Source: Gautieria morchelliformis
Lineage: Eukaryota > Basidiomycota > Agaricomycetes > Gomphales > Gomphaceae
Assembly (NCBI GenBank): GCA_015179125.1
Contig: WHVA01000277.1
Coordinates: 83,419-147,418, forward strand
DNA length: 64,000 bases
Direction: 5' to 3'
The position numbers and the translations under genes were made by a program. Shown piece by piece: positions 31,048 to 41,921 of this stretch. Below the pieces are notes generated by a model. It was given only the letters and a program-made list of their open reading frames with translations. It searched no databases and had not been told where the DNA came from. Every line of letters begins with the position of its first letter. Positions within the stretch are counted from its first letter, which is position 1.

Positions 31048-32645
31048 CGGAGACACTTCTGAGAAGCTATTGGGTGTTGAGAAGCTTGCTACTGATGGAA
31101 GTAATTGGCCATTGTGGCGAGCCACTCTCATCAGCTATTTCGAGTCCAAAAATCTACTCAAGCATGTAGAAGGGAGAGTCACTCGACCTCCTGATCCTCC
31201 AGTCATGCCCCCAGGCCATATTCTTACAGAAGCTGAGGAAACTCAGATGGATAAGGCTGAGGAGAAGCTGGAGAGATATCTTGCTAGAGAAGGACAAGCC
31301 AAGACCCAAATTATTGTCTCAGTGTCAGAGTCACTAGCTCTGATGCTACAGAAGCAGAAGACAGCAAAAGAGACTTGGGATGCACTGGTCAATGAAATGA
31401 CCAAAAAGCCCAAGATGGTCCTCACCAGCCTGCAGAGACAACTCCGCAGTATGAGATGTCCTGAGGATGGAGACTTGAGAGACCATTTGGACAAGGCCCA
31501 AGACCTATATGCTCGTCTTAATGAGATGGGAGCTAGAGTTTCTGAAGAAGAATTCATGGACATAATCCTTGCGTCACTTCCACCATCCTATGAGGCAGTC
31601 ATGAACGCCCTTACCACTTCGCTTGAAGAATGCGGGATGCCATTAGTCCCTGATAATATTATTAGGGTACTAAAGGCTCAGTATGACAGGAAGAAAACAC
31701 TCCCGCAAGAAGAGCAGGTGTTTATTGGTCCATCTACTAAGAAGGACCAAAAGGGGCAGAAGGCGCATATATGCACCAACTGCAAAAAGCCTGGACATTC
31801 CATCGAAAATTGCTGGGCTAAAGGAGGCGGTAAAGAAGGTCAAGGACCACGTCAGAAGAAAAAAGCCAAAGGAAAGAAGAAGAAGAAGGGTAAAGCAAAA
31901 GCGAATGTTGCCGAAGAAGAGTCCTCTTCTGAGGAAAGTGATGATGGGCACCTTGCCTTCACCAATTTCGACGAGTGCTCGAATTTCAATCTGAGCACAT
32001 CCTCAGGAGTTATAGTCATACTCAACACCGGAACAACATCGCATATGACTCCTCATAAAAATTTATTGAGGAACTACTGCCAATTCTCACAGCCGAGGAC
32101 TATCCGAGCAGCCAACAAAGGCACTTTTGATGCCTTCGGTTCAGGACTGCTCGTATTATCTAATAAGGTTAGAGATAAAACAGTAGAAGTCATGTTGCAA
32201 GATACATACTATGCACCAAAAATTGCTGCTACCCTCGTCTCAATCGGTCGGTGCGATGATGCTGGCTACGATATTCGACTCGGTGGCCAGAAATGCACAA
32301 TATCTAACGCTGCTGGAAAGATATTGATGCAAGCACCGAAGGTCAATGGCTTATATCGACTAGACCTCCAGTCACCAAGTGCTCAAGCCCATATGTGTTT
32401 GTCTGCCATGGAAATTCATCAAAAAATGGGGCACATCTCACAGAAGTCCCTACAACATCTATTAAATCGTGGCATGATATTGGGCATTGAACTGAGCTCC
32501 ACAGGCGATAGAATTGTCTGTGATGCGTGTATTCAGGCCAAGATTGCACGCAAACCTCTTCCTCGAGAACCCAGAGACCGAACATCAAAATTCGGTGACA
32601 GAATTTATTCTGATGTCTGGGGACCTGCAAGACACCTCACAATCG
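31040..32645 (+). pseudogene. Copia-1 Gag-protease-integrase (truncated)
   Basis: The frame opens with the ATG inside the primer site (MGPGDTSEKLLGVEKLATDG). Domains: N-terminal gag (SNWPLWRATLISYFESKN), the UBN2-like gag core (TAKETWDALVNEMTKKPKMV, RSMRCPEDGDLRDHLDKAQD), a CCHC knuckle (CTNCKKPGHSIENC), a Lys-rich stretch and acidic patch, protease (VILNTGTTSHMTPHKNL) and the integrase finger (MEIHQKMGHISQ... CDACIQAKI). The protease site has Asn where the catalytic Asp is expected. Copia similarity ends at DVWGPARHLTID; the frame continues into unrelated sequence. Not autonomous. Confidence 0.85.
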
Positions 32646-33005
32646 ATAACCATATCAGCGTGCATCTGCATCTGCACCCACGTTTCCCCCTGTGCTACCT
32701 TATCCCATCCATCCCCCGAACTATGCCCATATCCCAAGTCCTAAGTAAAGTATTCGTGTTACAGCGACGTGGCACCCTGGTCCGCATTGCACGTCTTCTT
32801 TCGAGGGCTGAGCATGGGCGGTACATATATGAATATTACTTTCGATGTGTATACCCTGGGGCGCCTGTGTAGTTAGTTGGTTGAGCCTTGTTGACTTTTT
32901 TTTTTTGATTATATGCGTTCTCTGAAAATTTTGTTTTCTTTGTGAGTGCCCTGGCCGTCCATGCGGGGCAGGACAGAGTAGTTGTCAATACGCTGGGGCG
33001 GCAGC
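32646..33005. other. Unidentified sequence between copia-1 and hAT copy 2
   Basis: The copia frame runs on by chance to 32872 (ending CVYPGAPV). A short T-run lies at about 32897. This and 39960-40287 were adjacent before the hAT insertion, since they share the target duplication CTGTGGAG. No gene recognised. Confidence 0.5.
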
Positions 33006-33169
33006 CTGTGGAGTAGTGATGGGCAGGGCCCGGCTCGGCCCCAAAGCCCGGGCTTGGGCCCGGCCTGCTCGGGCTCGGGCTTCCCAAATCCTGAGCCAGG
33101 CCCTTACCAGCAGGCCCAGCTCGGCTCGGGCTAAGCCCGGCTTGGGCCGCGGCTGTTGGTGGGGAACAA

Positions 33170-33515
33170 GACATGTATGTTGCACCTCCAACAACAGCAC
33201 CACCCGCCGCCGCTAGCGCGGCCACACCAGCACGCCCATCCCCCCACGCACCTGCAGCCCCATACGCACGCGCACACGCAGCCGCATGTGCACGCCCACC
33301 CCCCCACAGACGCCCACATGCACGCGGAGGAGCAAGGCCCCTACTGCGCTGCTCTTGCTGCAGGGTGCAGGTGAAGGAAGAAGACGGCGGGGGTGGGGGC
33401 GGGATTTTCAAGGCGCTGGGGGGATGGTGGGGCGGAAGGAGAAGGAGAAGCGCCGGGCGGCGGCGGTGGCAGCGGGCGCCTATGAGGCCGCGGCTTCAGG
33501 GTTCGGCTCGGGCTT
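33170..33515. other. G/C-rich filler of hAT copy 2, possibly captured host sequence
   Basis: Between the left terminal block and the inner part of the right terminal block lies very C/G-rich DNA with open frames on both strands (PPTTAPPAAASAATPARPSP; on the plus strand also KALGGMVGRKEKEKRRAAAV). hAT copy 1 has its transposase gene here. The sequence could be a captured gene piece or simple-sequence growth; I cannot name a source. Confidence 0.4.
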
Positions 33516-33897
33516 GTCAAAACTCGGAGAACGACCCGGCCGTTCACAACTCGTCCATGGACCGCTAAACCCTAACGTTTAGTAATTGTGGGCACATACA
33601 CCCACAACAAATTATAATTCAATTATTATTCAATTATTATATAGAACTCAGGCACCGATAACTCTGCTCGTTGTCGGCCACGCTCACCGGATACATCGGG
33701 TGGATATAGATTGGTGCATCGCCACCGTAACAGATCTCATGAGCACAGACAACCACCCTCGGTTATCAAGTACTTCGCAGCCACTCCCAGTCTCACCATC
33801 CATCCTGCAGATATAGACCGGTCACCGCACACACAAAGACACGGACCTTGACTCAACTTAGATTGAGTTGTATGTGAACACAAATACGCAGCTCACC

Positions 33898-36228
33898 ATG
33901 GGCCATGATCTCCTAGGAATTTTCTTGGAGTATCCGGCACTCACACAGCTCCCATTCGACACTCTCGTGACATTCATTGATCTCATACGCCACCTTAAGG
34001 AACGAATACTCTGGAGCCAGCACTCTGAGCTCACAGATCCACCTGATACCCTCCCCGGCAGCATCCATTGTTTCATACGAGATTCTCTCGATCTCTCCGA
34101 CGATAACACCAAGATTTTGTGGGAGGTTTTCAAGGGGATCGGATGGATTGAACAGGCTGACAATCGCCTACGGTTGAGGATGAGGCAAGCGGCACTGCTT
34201 CCGCTATTCTTGAGATACGGTCCAACTTACGGTGTCGGTGAGTTTCTCAACATTTCCCTGTACTAAATAATCATTGAAGCTTTCGGCTCACAGCATTTTA
34301 TGAATTCTACCCTCCTCATCGGACCTGCATTAATACGGCCTGCACTAGCCGAACAAGGGCCAGTGTAGACACGAAGCTCCAAGAACTTCGTGAGCCAATC
34401 AAGTTTGCAGCTACAGTCCTCACTAAAGACTATGGAGCGCTGCTGGGCTATAACTCCTCCTTTCTCTGCAGAAGTGAGTGATGCTTTTATAGGAAAGAAC
34501 TCCAGTCTCATGCTACCTGAATAGATTGTCAGACACGCTATTATTATAATTATCGAGTCAGCACGTCTGTTCGAACGTACTACCCAGGGGTACCTGATTA
34601 CATACAGGCCTCGCAACGTTTCTTTATCGAGACGAACCTCTGTGAAATATTTGCAACGATGATGAACTGCGCCTGGTATGTGAACTTTATTGCAAGTTTA
34701 AAACTAGTGCTCAATGTGCATGCAATTAGGACCTCTGCAACCAATTGTGCTCGCATATACAATTTATCTTTTGCGCCTGAATATATCAAAACACTGCTTC
34801 CTCCTGACTGGCGCCCAAAGCTCTATCTATACCATGACGACGTATGGGACTCATTCTTCATCCACGGCCTTCTTATAGATCACACAGCCAATTCTACCAT
34901 ACTTCAAGTTGAAAATCAAGCAAAGACACAAGCAGACAGGTTACACCCGGCTTTAGAAGCGCGAACGCTTCGTATGATGGGAACGGGGCAGGCAGAATGG
35001 AATCATGCGTGTGAAGTATGCACACACGTGTCTCAGGACGACAATGGGGAGATGCGTATGTCATCCACTATTGTATGTCTTTTCTGCCAAATCAACATCG
35101 ATGTATAGGTAAAGTTCGTTCCGTGGTTACGGACGGCGTTACCCTCGGACACCCATGCTGTGCTGGCGCACTCAACTGCAAGAACCCTCTTCCGAACAAC
35201 CAGGCAATATATTGTGATTATCACAACCATAAGAGGTATGAATGTGCAGTTGTCTCGTGCAAAGAACAAGTCGAGCCTGGCTACAAAACGTGCGACCACG
35301 TCGATCATCGTGCATGTGAGGAGTACTATTCCAAGGTGGGTAAGGGGATGTTTCAACTGAAGGCAAGGCTGGAACGCCATAAGCTCAGTCAGACCAGCTC
35401 TGCCATGCCTAACGAAACTACAGAGCATTCTGGCACGGACCATAACACAATCCGATCAGAAGACAGTGTCGAGGAGACATTTTTACAGAATGAAGGAGAT
35501 GGTCTACATGATGAAGAGATTGAGATCATCGTGGAGAACGGTCAAAGGATCTTACAGCCTGCTGATATGCCCGCCGAGGTGGATGACTGCCCAAGTAAAC
35601 CAGATACAGGTAACCAAAAAATTCGAGCACGTTTTGGATGCAAACGCACACATAACGAAGAGTTGTGTGTTGCATCTTGTGGTGTAATACTCGGGCGTGC
35701 AACATTTTATGGGTCAGAAGGTCCCAACGGTGTTCGAGTGAGTTATTTATATAATTTGTAATGTCTGTACACTGTTTGATATACTTGTAGGAGTTCTGGC
35801 GGGGACTCTTCCCCACAAAAGCCTCACTCCCCGAGGTCCTTTGGATGGACACAAACTGCATCATTTCAGCGATGCTCGCGGCTGAGGGAGACACTTACTT
35901 TGACAGATGTGCTTTTCCCGTAGATGTTTTCCACTATGACTGCAAACATAGTAAGAAACATATATGGTGCAAAGAAAACTGCAACCCTCTCATATGGCCC
36001 GAACTGACAACACCCGAAGGACGTTGGCGGTTTAACTCGTCTGTTGCAGAACAGACGAACGCATGGTTTGGAGGTTATCAGGCCATGGTTCGAGAGATGA
36101 GGGTAGACCGGTATAATTTTTTTCTGGATGAGATGATTCGGCGATGCAATAAGTTGATGGTGGCTGAGCTGCGACGAAAGCATCGAGTCCCATACAATGT
36201 TCCCCGGGACGTTCTTCTTAAAGGGTAG
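33898..36228 (+). CDS. KDZ transposase with CxC5/CxC6-type cysteine clusters
   Basis: The ATG at 33898 starts MGHDLLGIFLEYPALTQLPF. After a leading exon come KLQELREPIKFAATVLTKDY and ERFFIETNLCEIFATMM-type sequence, the CxC5-like block (LYHDDVWDSFFIHGLLIDHT ... HACEVCTHV), then the CxC6-like cluster (TDGVTLGHPCCAGALNCKNP, CDYHNHKRYECAVVSCK, CDHVDHRACEEYYSK). The catalytic region ends with VLWMDTNCIISAML, FPVDVFHYDCKHSKK, CKENCNPLIWPEL and the family signature FNSSVAEQTNAWFGGYQAMV ... YNFFLDEMIRRCN. These clusters are known partners of the KDZ transposase domain. Introns are short; all exons I can join stay open, so it may be intact. It acts on the ends at 33527 and 39833. Confidence 0.8.
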
Positions 36229-36650
36229 AGTCTTTTCGTGTTATTTCCCCAATATACCATTAATTGCCCACACTATCATGTGCTAATGCATTGTGCAAAA
36301 ATTGATAAGACTTGGCTATTCTATTCAGTAGCCAGATTACATTGTTTGGTCTGTATGAGGACTACAATCGTGCAAGGTATCGAAAAATTTGGTTGGTACG
36401 TATGGAAGCAACCGAGAGCATACTGAGCAATGACAGCAAGAAGTACTACAGCAAGTGATGATGATGTTAGACTGGGATAGCAATGGTGAGAAACAACGAG
36501 GGTACGTTATTTCAGTGACGTGACGGTAGCAAAGCAACGAGCAAGAAACAACACATGCGAGTGAATGAGGCTACAAGAGACAACAACAAAAACATCTATG
36601 ATAGAAATGAAATAGCATAAGCGATAACAGAAAGGAAGAGAGACGTAACT

Positions 36651-39622
36651 TTAATCATTGTCGTTGATAACGTAGATGATGCCGCTGCCCATACGTTCCA
36701 TTGTATAGTCAGCTACCACACGGACCTCCTCTTCCTCTTCTTGACCAGGGACTTCTTCTTTTCGCCAGACATCACGCCCTTGCCTTTGTCAAGTTTTCTC
36801 TCGGCATCACGTTGCTGATCGACCATGTTTGCGTATTCCACATCAACATCCTCTCCGGCTGTACCTGTATGTAATGGGAAGCGTGAGCCACCCCACTTTG
36901 AGCTCAATACCACAGTTTCCATCACCACAATTCGTGTGCACCCTTCACGAGCAGCAATAAGCCGCCATGTAGCCTCGGGAACAAGCACAAAACGAAGAAA
37001 TGTGTCGTGTGCAAGCGGCTTGATTGTGTCAGGGAGGGGAATCTCGGCCGGGAATATTTCTTGTAAACACTGTAGTATTACTGCAAACCCTTTCTCACCA
37101 AAACTAGAACAAAATTGTTAGCTTTTTTGGCAGTTTAAGGAAAGAAATAACCAGGCATACTATCCCGCACTTCTAAGCCACCCTCACCGTTTGTGCGCAT
37201 AAACCGAGATCGGCGGATTGCTTGTAAATTCTCCTGCTTCACCAAGGCTGATGAGCTCCGTGACATTGAGGAACTGTTCATTAGCCGGTGCATGCGCGAT
37301 GACAATTTCCAAGTGAGCCTTCGCCTTGAATACTTCAGCCCTAATCCAGTCCATATTCAGTGTCGTTGGCCAGTTCAAGCACTCGCCACGCTGGGTGTCT
37401 CCATCTGACTCCATTTCATGTAGAGCGCAAATCAACTCAGTGTGTTCTTTAAAGCGATCGTTGCCAGGGGGGAAACCATGCTCGTACCAAGCGTAAATGT
37501 CAAGCAGGCGCTGAAGTCGAAAGGAAACCGGGTCTGGTAGTTCATGGTGACATATTGGACAAAAACCTGCAAAGAATACATTAGCTCAGATGAGGGTTGA
37601 CCAGTAGAGGAAGTACCTTCGGTATTTGCATTGATCTTTGACGTAACATGATCAAGCTCATCGTCTGACTCTACATCTTGAGTGGTGTCCAAGATCCTTG
37701 ACAATAACACATAATAAGTAAGGGAATAATACAGACAAAAGTAATATACCTTCTGTTCTGAGTCACACTTCTGAGTAAGTCCAACCGCTTCTTGCCTCTG
37801 AGGGGCTTCCCCTCTGCTACACTCTCAAAATGAGCCCATCGTGCCTCATCCACATGTCCTTTCATAAGGTACGTGTCATACAGTTCTTCATTATTTTGCT
37901 TAATTTTTTCGAGAAGCTGGCGTTTGTTTAATAGAGTTTGGCGTACACATGGAACACCAAAGATTTCGACAAAGGCCGTTTGCTGATGCTTGCCTTGTTT
38001 GACCTTGATATCATACAGGACTAATCTGTCTACAACATCGATGAAAAAGAACTCGTGCGGCCATCGCAATGGTCCAAGTTCCATTGCAGGGTCAGTTGAT
38101 GAAGCACGAGTAGAAATGGGTGTCAGTTTGGATGTGGAAGTGTTAGGCTTGATGAGCTTGAATGCTGTGTTCACATTCAAGGTAGCAGGAGGTGGTGAGA
38201 CACTGTTGGAACAAGAGGATACAGAAATTATACTCGTGCTCCGAGGACTCGGTGTCATTTCGAGCGCATTCAATTGAGTTGGCATAGATGTTGATGCAGG
38301 CTGGCACATGGCCGAGGACTTAGAAGGTGGTTGATGTGCTGAAGAGAAAGCGGCCCCGTGAATGGTGGCTTGGAAGGATTTTCTGGCAGCCTTCGAGGGA
38401 GGTGATATGGCCTGTTCACCTTGACGTTTGAGGCTCTTCTCCTGGGACATTTGGTAGCGCAGCTGTCGTTTAAGTTCCCGATCCAAATCGAGACAAGCCT
38501 CCAGGGGAAGCTCATAAAGTCGGTACAGCAAGCGCTGACCTGGCTGCACCTTCCATCGAGTCCCCATCTGGTGCGCTCGCCACTCGCCTTGGACATAAGC
38601 ATAACATAAAGAATTGGGATGAAGCCCGAGAATTTCCATAAGATCAAAATTAGTTAATTTTACCAATTTCAGTGACATATACAGCGAGTTAAGCTGTATT
38701 GTCAATACCAAAGGAGCGATGTGTGCCTATGAGACTGTATCAACAAGCGCATCACTGGGAATCAAATTGCGACACACCTGGGCATACCAAACAAAGTTGT
38801 AGGACTGTTGGAGCATTATATGGCTGTCCTGTAACTGTTGTGCATGATTCAAAGTGTTTTGCTCAATCTGAAGCGAGCGCATGCGTGTGTCGGCCCAACC
38901 AGAAGGCAGCGGGTTTGACAAGTTTCAAGTAGGTGGCATGTCAGGAGCGGCGAGGATAGCAGAAGCGATGGGAGGAGAAGAAACAATAGGCAGAGAAGAA
39001 GAGGATGGAAGTGTCGCAATGGGAAGAGAAGGAGCAGGAAGTATTGCCGGCTGGTGTGCATATCCATTCCTACGTAGTTGGTGAGCGCGATAGTTGCATG
39101 GTGCACATCCTGGGTTTCCAAGTGCATTCTTTACACAGCATTTTTTACAATATCCCACAGAACAATCTTTGTTCCCGCGCAGACTCCCACACTTAGGACA
39201 TCCACCATTGGGAAGCAATGGTGCCGGCTGAGGAGCAGATGGTACTGAGGGTGTGGCTGAGGGTGCAGCTGAGGGCGTGGCAGACTGTCGAGAAGGTGCA
39301 GGAGGAGGTGCAAGAGCCAAGTCAGCGTTCGGCGGAAAGGCGGCCATTCGCTGATGGATGAATATCGTTCCGCAGCCCTTACACTGCATGACAATATTGT
39401 TAGAACGGCTAATAATACTGAGCGAGCAATTACCTTTTGATATGCCTTGCCTACGTTATTTCGGGTTGATCTCTTTACAATCTCGGGCAAGTCGTATTCG
39501 CCGATGCAGTTGCCGTGGATGCAGATGCGTTTTGCAGGGATGCGTCGTAGGGGATGAGATGAAGCTAGCTGCCGAGTGTCGTGTTGAAGAGTAAATGGAA
39601 CCACACTGTTGTTGACTTGCAT
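36651..39622 (-). CDS. KDZ-element companion protein, unknown function, with N-terminal cysteine cluster
   Basis: The ATG at 39620-39622 (MQVNNSVVPFTLQHD) leads to CIHGNCIGEYDLPEIVKRST. A GTAATT...TGCAG intron is followed by a Cys motif (CKGCGTIF), a Pro/Ala linker and a zinc-like cluster CPKCGSLRGNKDCS-VGYCKKCC. A middle exon (about 38700-37745) has WRAHQMGTRWKVQPGQRLLY, a coiled coil (LDRELKRQLRYQMSQEKSLK), a Ser/Pro linker and RWPHEFFFIDVVDRLVLYDI. Later exons give MNYQTRFPFDFSACLTFTLG, LNMDWIRAEVFKAKAHLEIV and an acidic end (YTMERMGSGIIYVINDND). Several introns; exact borders and the last exon are uncertain (a stop at 36713 is the alternative end). It converges on the transposase gene. 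I do not recognise the family. Confidence 0.55.
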
Positions 39623-39959
39623 GCAACTCAGCGTGAGGAAACAAGGAAAAAGAATTTTTTTTAGAGTAGTAATTAAATTTAGATATATTGTGGACGCGCC
39701 CTTGTTCGTTGTGGGTTGACATGGTGGTAATATCACGTGATGTAAAATATTTTAGGGTTAGCGGGTCCATGGACACGTCCATGGGTCCATGGGCGTCGTC
39801 CATGGACGAGTTGCGAACGGCCGGGCCTTTCTGAAACTCGAGCCAGGCCCGGAAGCCCGGCGCACCAACGGCTTGGGCCTGGCCCGGCTCGGGCTCGGGC
39901 TTTTGGGGGCTCGGCTAAGCCGCGGCCTGGGCCGGGCCGTGCCCATCACTACTGTGGAG

Positions 39960-40287
39960 TGGGGGTGGGAGGTGCGTCCGGCACCCGTACATGTACCATG
40001 GAGCTCTGTCAGTGCACCCTACATATCAGTATCTAGTAACAGCGGTGTGACTCACAGTTTGTTGGTTTTCTTAGAAACGAAGGACGGAAATATATCCGTA
40101 TCAGCTCATCCCACATACCGATATACCCCCATTACAAAAAAGGGACGGGGGACTTACAATAGAATCAAACGTTGGTGGCAGTTGCATTCTGGATTCTTTT
40201 CTTTGTGTACAAAAGTAGTGTGTGAGAAAAGTTGGGAATGTTGGTGCCGAAGGCCAGCACGTGACTCCATCGATGTCTCTTCCCGCC
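39960..40287. other. Intergenic between hAT copy 2 and the zinc-finger gene
   Basis: Contains the downstream region of the minus-strand zinc-finger gene. I see no gene or repeat in it, apart from the target duplication at its left edge. Confidence 0.5.
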
Positions 40288-40953
40288 TCATCGATCAAGC
40301 TCCAGAATGTGCTTGACGATAACTTCCCTCCTCGAGTCATGCAACATTCGCCATGCACGTTCAGGTTTGACACCTTGGTGCAGTATCTCTATATGACGGG
40401 TCACTGACTCCTTTCTGGTTGAGCTAAGACAATCGTCGATTGGACATCGCCACATATACTGCTTGGCACGCTCGATTCGGGCTGTCGTCGTCAAGATTTG
40501 CGGTTTATCTTTCGTCCGACACTTCCCTGTTAGGCTTCTCAGCTCGGAGCCTATATGAGCATAAAACAGGTGATTATAAAAATCTGTCCGGTCCGTTGTA
40601 GTGCAATCATGGAGGCATTGTCGCCCTGTTTTGTGCCGCAAAAGGCACGGGCCATCGTGGATGGTGACCTCGGGGGAAGATGGAAGGAGATGTGTCTGGG
40701 GTGATGGGGCGGGCAGCAAACATGCGCTAGAGCATGGAAAAGCAGATTGGGGTAAGGCCCCAGACGGTGGGTCACCAACTATGGCTGGAGGTGACAGCAT
40801 CTCCATCTGGATTATACCCGGCGACACCATTGCAGTCGCGGTGGGTGGCTCGGCTGCGGTGTTCTGCGCCCGTGCCTCATTGTGATTCCAATTGTAATTG
40901 TTGTTCGCTGGGTATAAACCGAGCGGAACTGTCCGGTGCAGTTGAGGAACCAT
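40288..40953 (-). CDS. C2H2-like zinc-finger protein, hypothetical
   Basis: The ATG at 40951-40953 gives 221 residues with no intron. The first ~22 residues (MVPQLHRTVPLGLYPANN) are encoded by a unit of the tandem repeat at 40908-41430, so the true start may be a later Met such as MVSPGIIQMEML. A disordered Pro/Ser region is followed by a Cys/His block (CLLRHKTGRQCLHDCT, then HLFYAHIG) and a clear finger C-P-I-D-D-C ... H-I-E-I-L-H (C-x4-C-x11-H-x4-H). A basic C-terminus ends VIVKHILELDR. It is probably a nuclear DNA-binding protein of a type common and variable in mushrooms. The target is unknown. Confidence 0.6.
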   Translation of the reverse strand: MVPQLHRTVPLGLYPANNNYNWNHNEARAQNTAAEPPTATAMVSPGIIQMEMLSPPAIVGDPPSGALPQSAFPCSSACLLPAPSPQTHLLPSSPEVTIHDGPCLLRHKTGRQCLHDCTTTDRTDFYNHLFYAHIGSELRSLTGKCRTKDKPQILTTTARIERAKQYMWRCPIDDCLSSTRKESVTRHIEILHQGVKPERAWRMLHDSRREVIVKHILELDR

Positions 40954-41430
40954 TCATTTATGAACGTGATGGCAAGTACCTTGTTGTGGCATTGTGCCAA
41001 ATTGCATTCGAGCCACCGGCGCCGTCACGCGGCGCGGGTGGGAATGTTCCCTGAGTATATGTCCAGCGGAACTGTCCATCGTCGTTGAGAAACCATTCAT
41101 TGTGAATGTGATGGCAAGTACCTTGTAGTGGCATTGTGCCACATTGCGTCCCACTGAAGGGCGCTGTCACACGGCGCGGTGTGAAATGTGTCCACGCTCG
41201 CACTTGTATGTTTGCTGGGTATACACCCGGCGGAACTGTCCAGTGGCGTTGAGCAACCGTTAATTTTGAATATTATGGCAAGTACCTTTGGGTGGCATCT
41301 GACCCAAGGGCCAACCCTAGACCGCTATAGCTGCTTGTGGTCCTGATAGGGCCAAGGAGATCTATGACCCATTGACCGTCTCCTGGACGTCGTAGTGCGC
41401 CCTCACCCGGCGCGGCGTGAGATCCAGGTC
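40908..41430. repeat. Three diverged tandem units of about 150 bp
   Basis: Each unit carries a GGGTATA-CCGCGGGAACTGTCC-like start (GGCGGAACTGTCC...), then GTTGAG-AACC, GATGGCAAGTACCTT and CACGGCGCGG. Units begin near 40908, 41050 and 41208; the last is longer and more diverged. Unit 1 overlaps the 5' end of the zinc-finger gene. Confidence 0.7.
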
Positions 41431-41919
41431 CCGTCAGCCTCTGGGACGACATCCTAAATAACAATTGGTCAGCGCTGATGCCGCCGGCATCTGAAATGAT
41501 TATGACTGCACCATTCGTGGTGATGCGGTGCCACGAATGGGGGTGCACCATGCCAAGTGTGTTGTTCCACGGTGCTGATGAAGGATCAAAAACCGACACT
41601 CTTCATCCTGTGGGGCGACTTACAGTGGGACAGTCCCGTTGCACCATGGACAGGCCTCTTCAGTCATGGATTGTTCGAGACGTGGGGTGTTTGCTGTGGG
41701 TAGCGAGGATATGGAATCAGGCTTCCTCGCCTCCTTTATCTTATGTAGTGGGAGCGGGGCTCCGCGTCTGCCAAGCGGGATGATGGGCGTCTAGTGCCAC
41801 GACGTTCAAATTTAATTGCCGGCATCAGTCTTCTGAGAGGACTGATGTCCCAATTCAGTCTTCCGTTCGCGTTCTTTTTGAATTCTGAGCGCTGAAATGA
41901 CTGGGCGAGATCAATGGCC
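41431..41919. other. No recognisable gene
   Basis: Contains ordinary short open frames and no domain. A local inverted repeat TCAGTCTTCTGAGAGGACTGA lies at about 41826-41846, just left of the TIR element. Confidence 0.5.
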
Positions 41920-41921
41920 TA

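Larger units (their letters stand above)
30537..32645 (+). mobile_element. Ty1/copia-type retrotransposon, 3'-truncated (copia-1)
   Basis: A probable 5' LTR (TGTTGGG at 30537 to CTACTACA at 31034) is followed by a tRNA-like primer site, gag, protease and the start of integrase. The coding sequence stops matching copia proteins at about 32640, inside integrase. RT, RNase H and the 3' LTR are missing. The LTR start is a best guess from the TG...CA rule. Confidence 0.75.
33527..39833. mobile_element. KDZ (Kyakuja-Dileera-Zisupton) DNA transposon nested in hAT copy 2
   Basis: Terminal inverted repeats of about 36 bases share CCCGGCCGTTC and CAACTCGTCCATGGAC, with four mismatches. They are flanked by AAACTCG on both sides (33520-33526 and 39834-39840). 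KDZ elements are reported to make ~8-bp duplications; here seven bases match. The duplicated bases and both flanks belong to the right subterminal block of the hAT, proving nesting. Two convergent genes fill the element: the transposase (+) and a companion gene (-). Confidence 0.88.
33014..39951. mobile_element. hAT DNA transposon copy 2 (non-autonomous) hosting a KDZ insertion
   Basis: The ends TAGTGATGGGC (33014) and GCCCATCACTA (39951) match hAT copy 1, and the ~150-base G/C-rich subterminal blocks are almost the same. It is flanked by a perfect 8-bp target duplication CTGTGGAG (33006-33013 and 39952-39959), the hAT hallmark. Without the nested KDZ element it is only about 0.6 kb and has no transposase, so it would depend on a relative such as copy 1. 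Confidence 0.92.

Noticed and set aside
33173..33582. Long open frames in the G/C-rich part of hAT copy 2
   Set aside because: Both strands and several frames are open because of base composition. The residues are low-complexity Pro/Ala/Arg; not called as genes.
36713..39389. Alpha-kinase identity for the KDZ companion gene
   Set aside because: The Cys-rich start recalls mushroom alpha-kinase-like proteins, but I cannot find the kinase motifs in the readable exons, so the gene is left unnamed.
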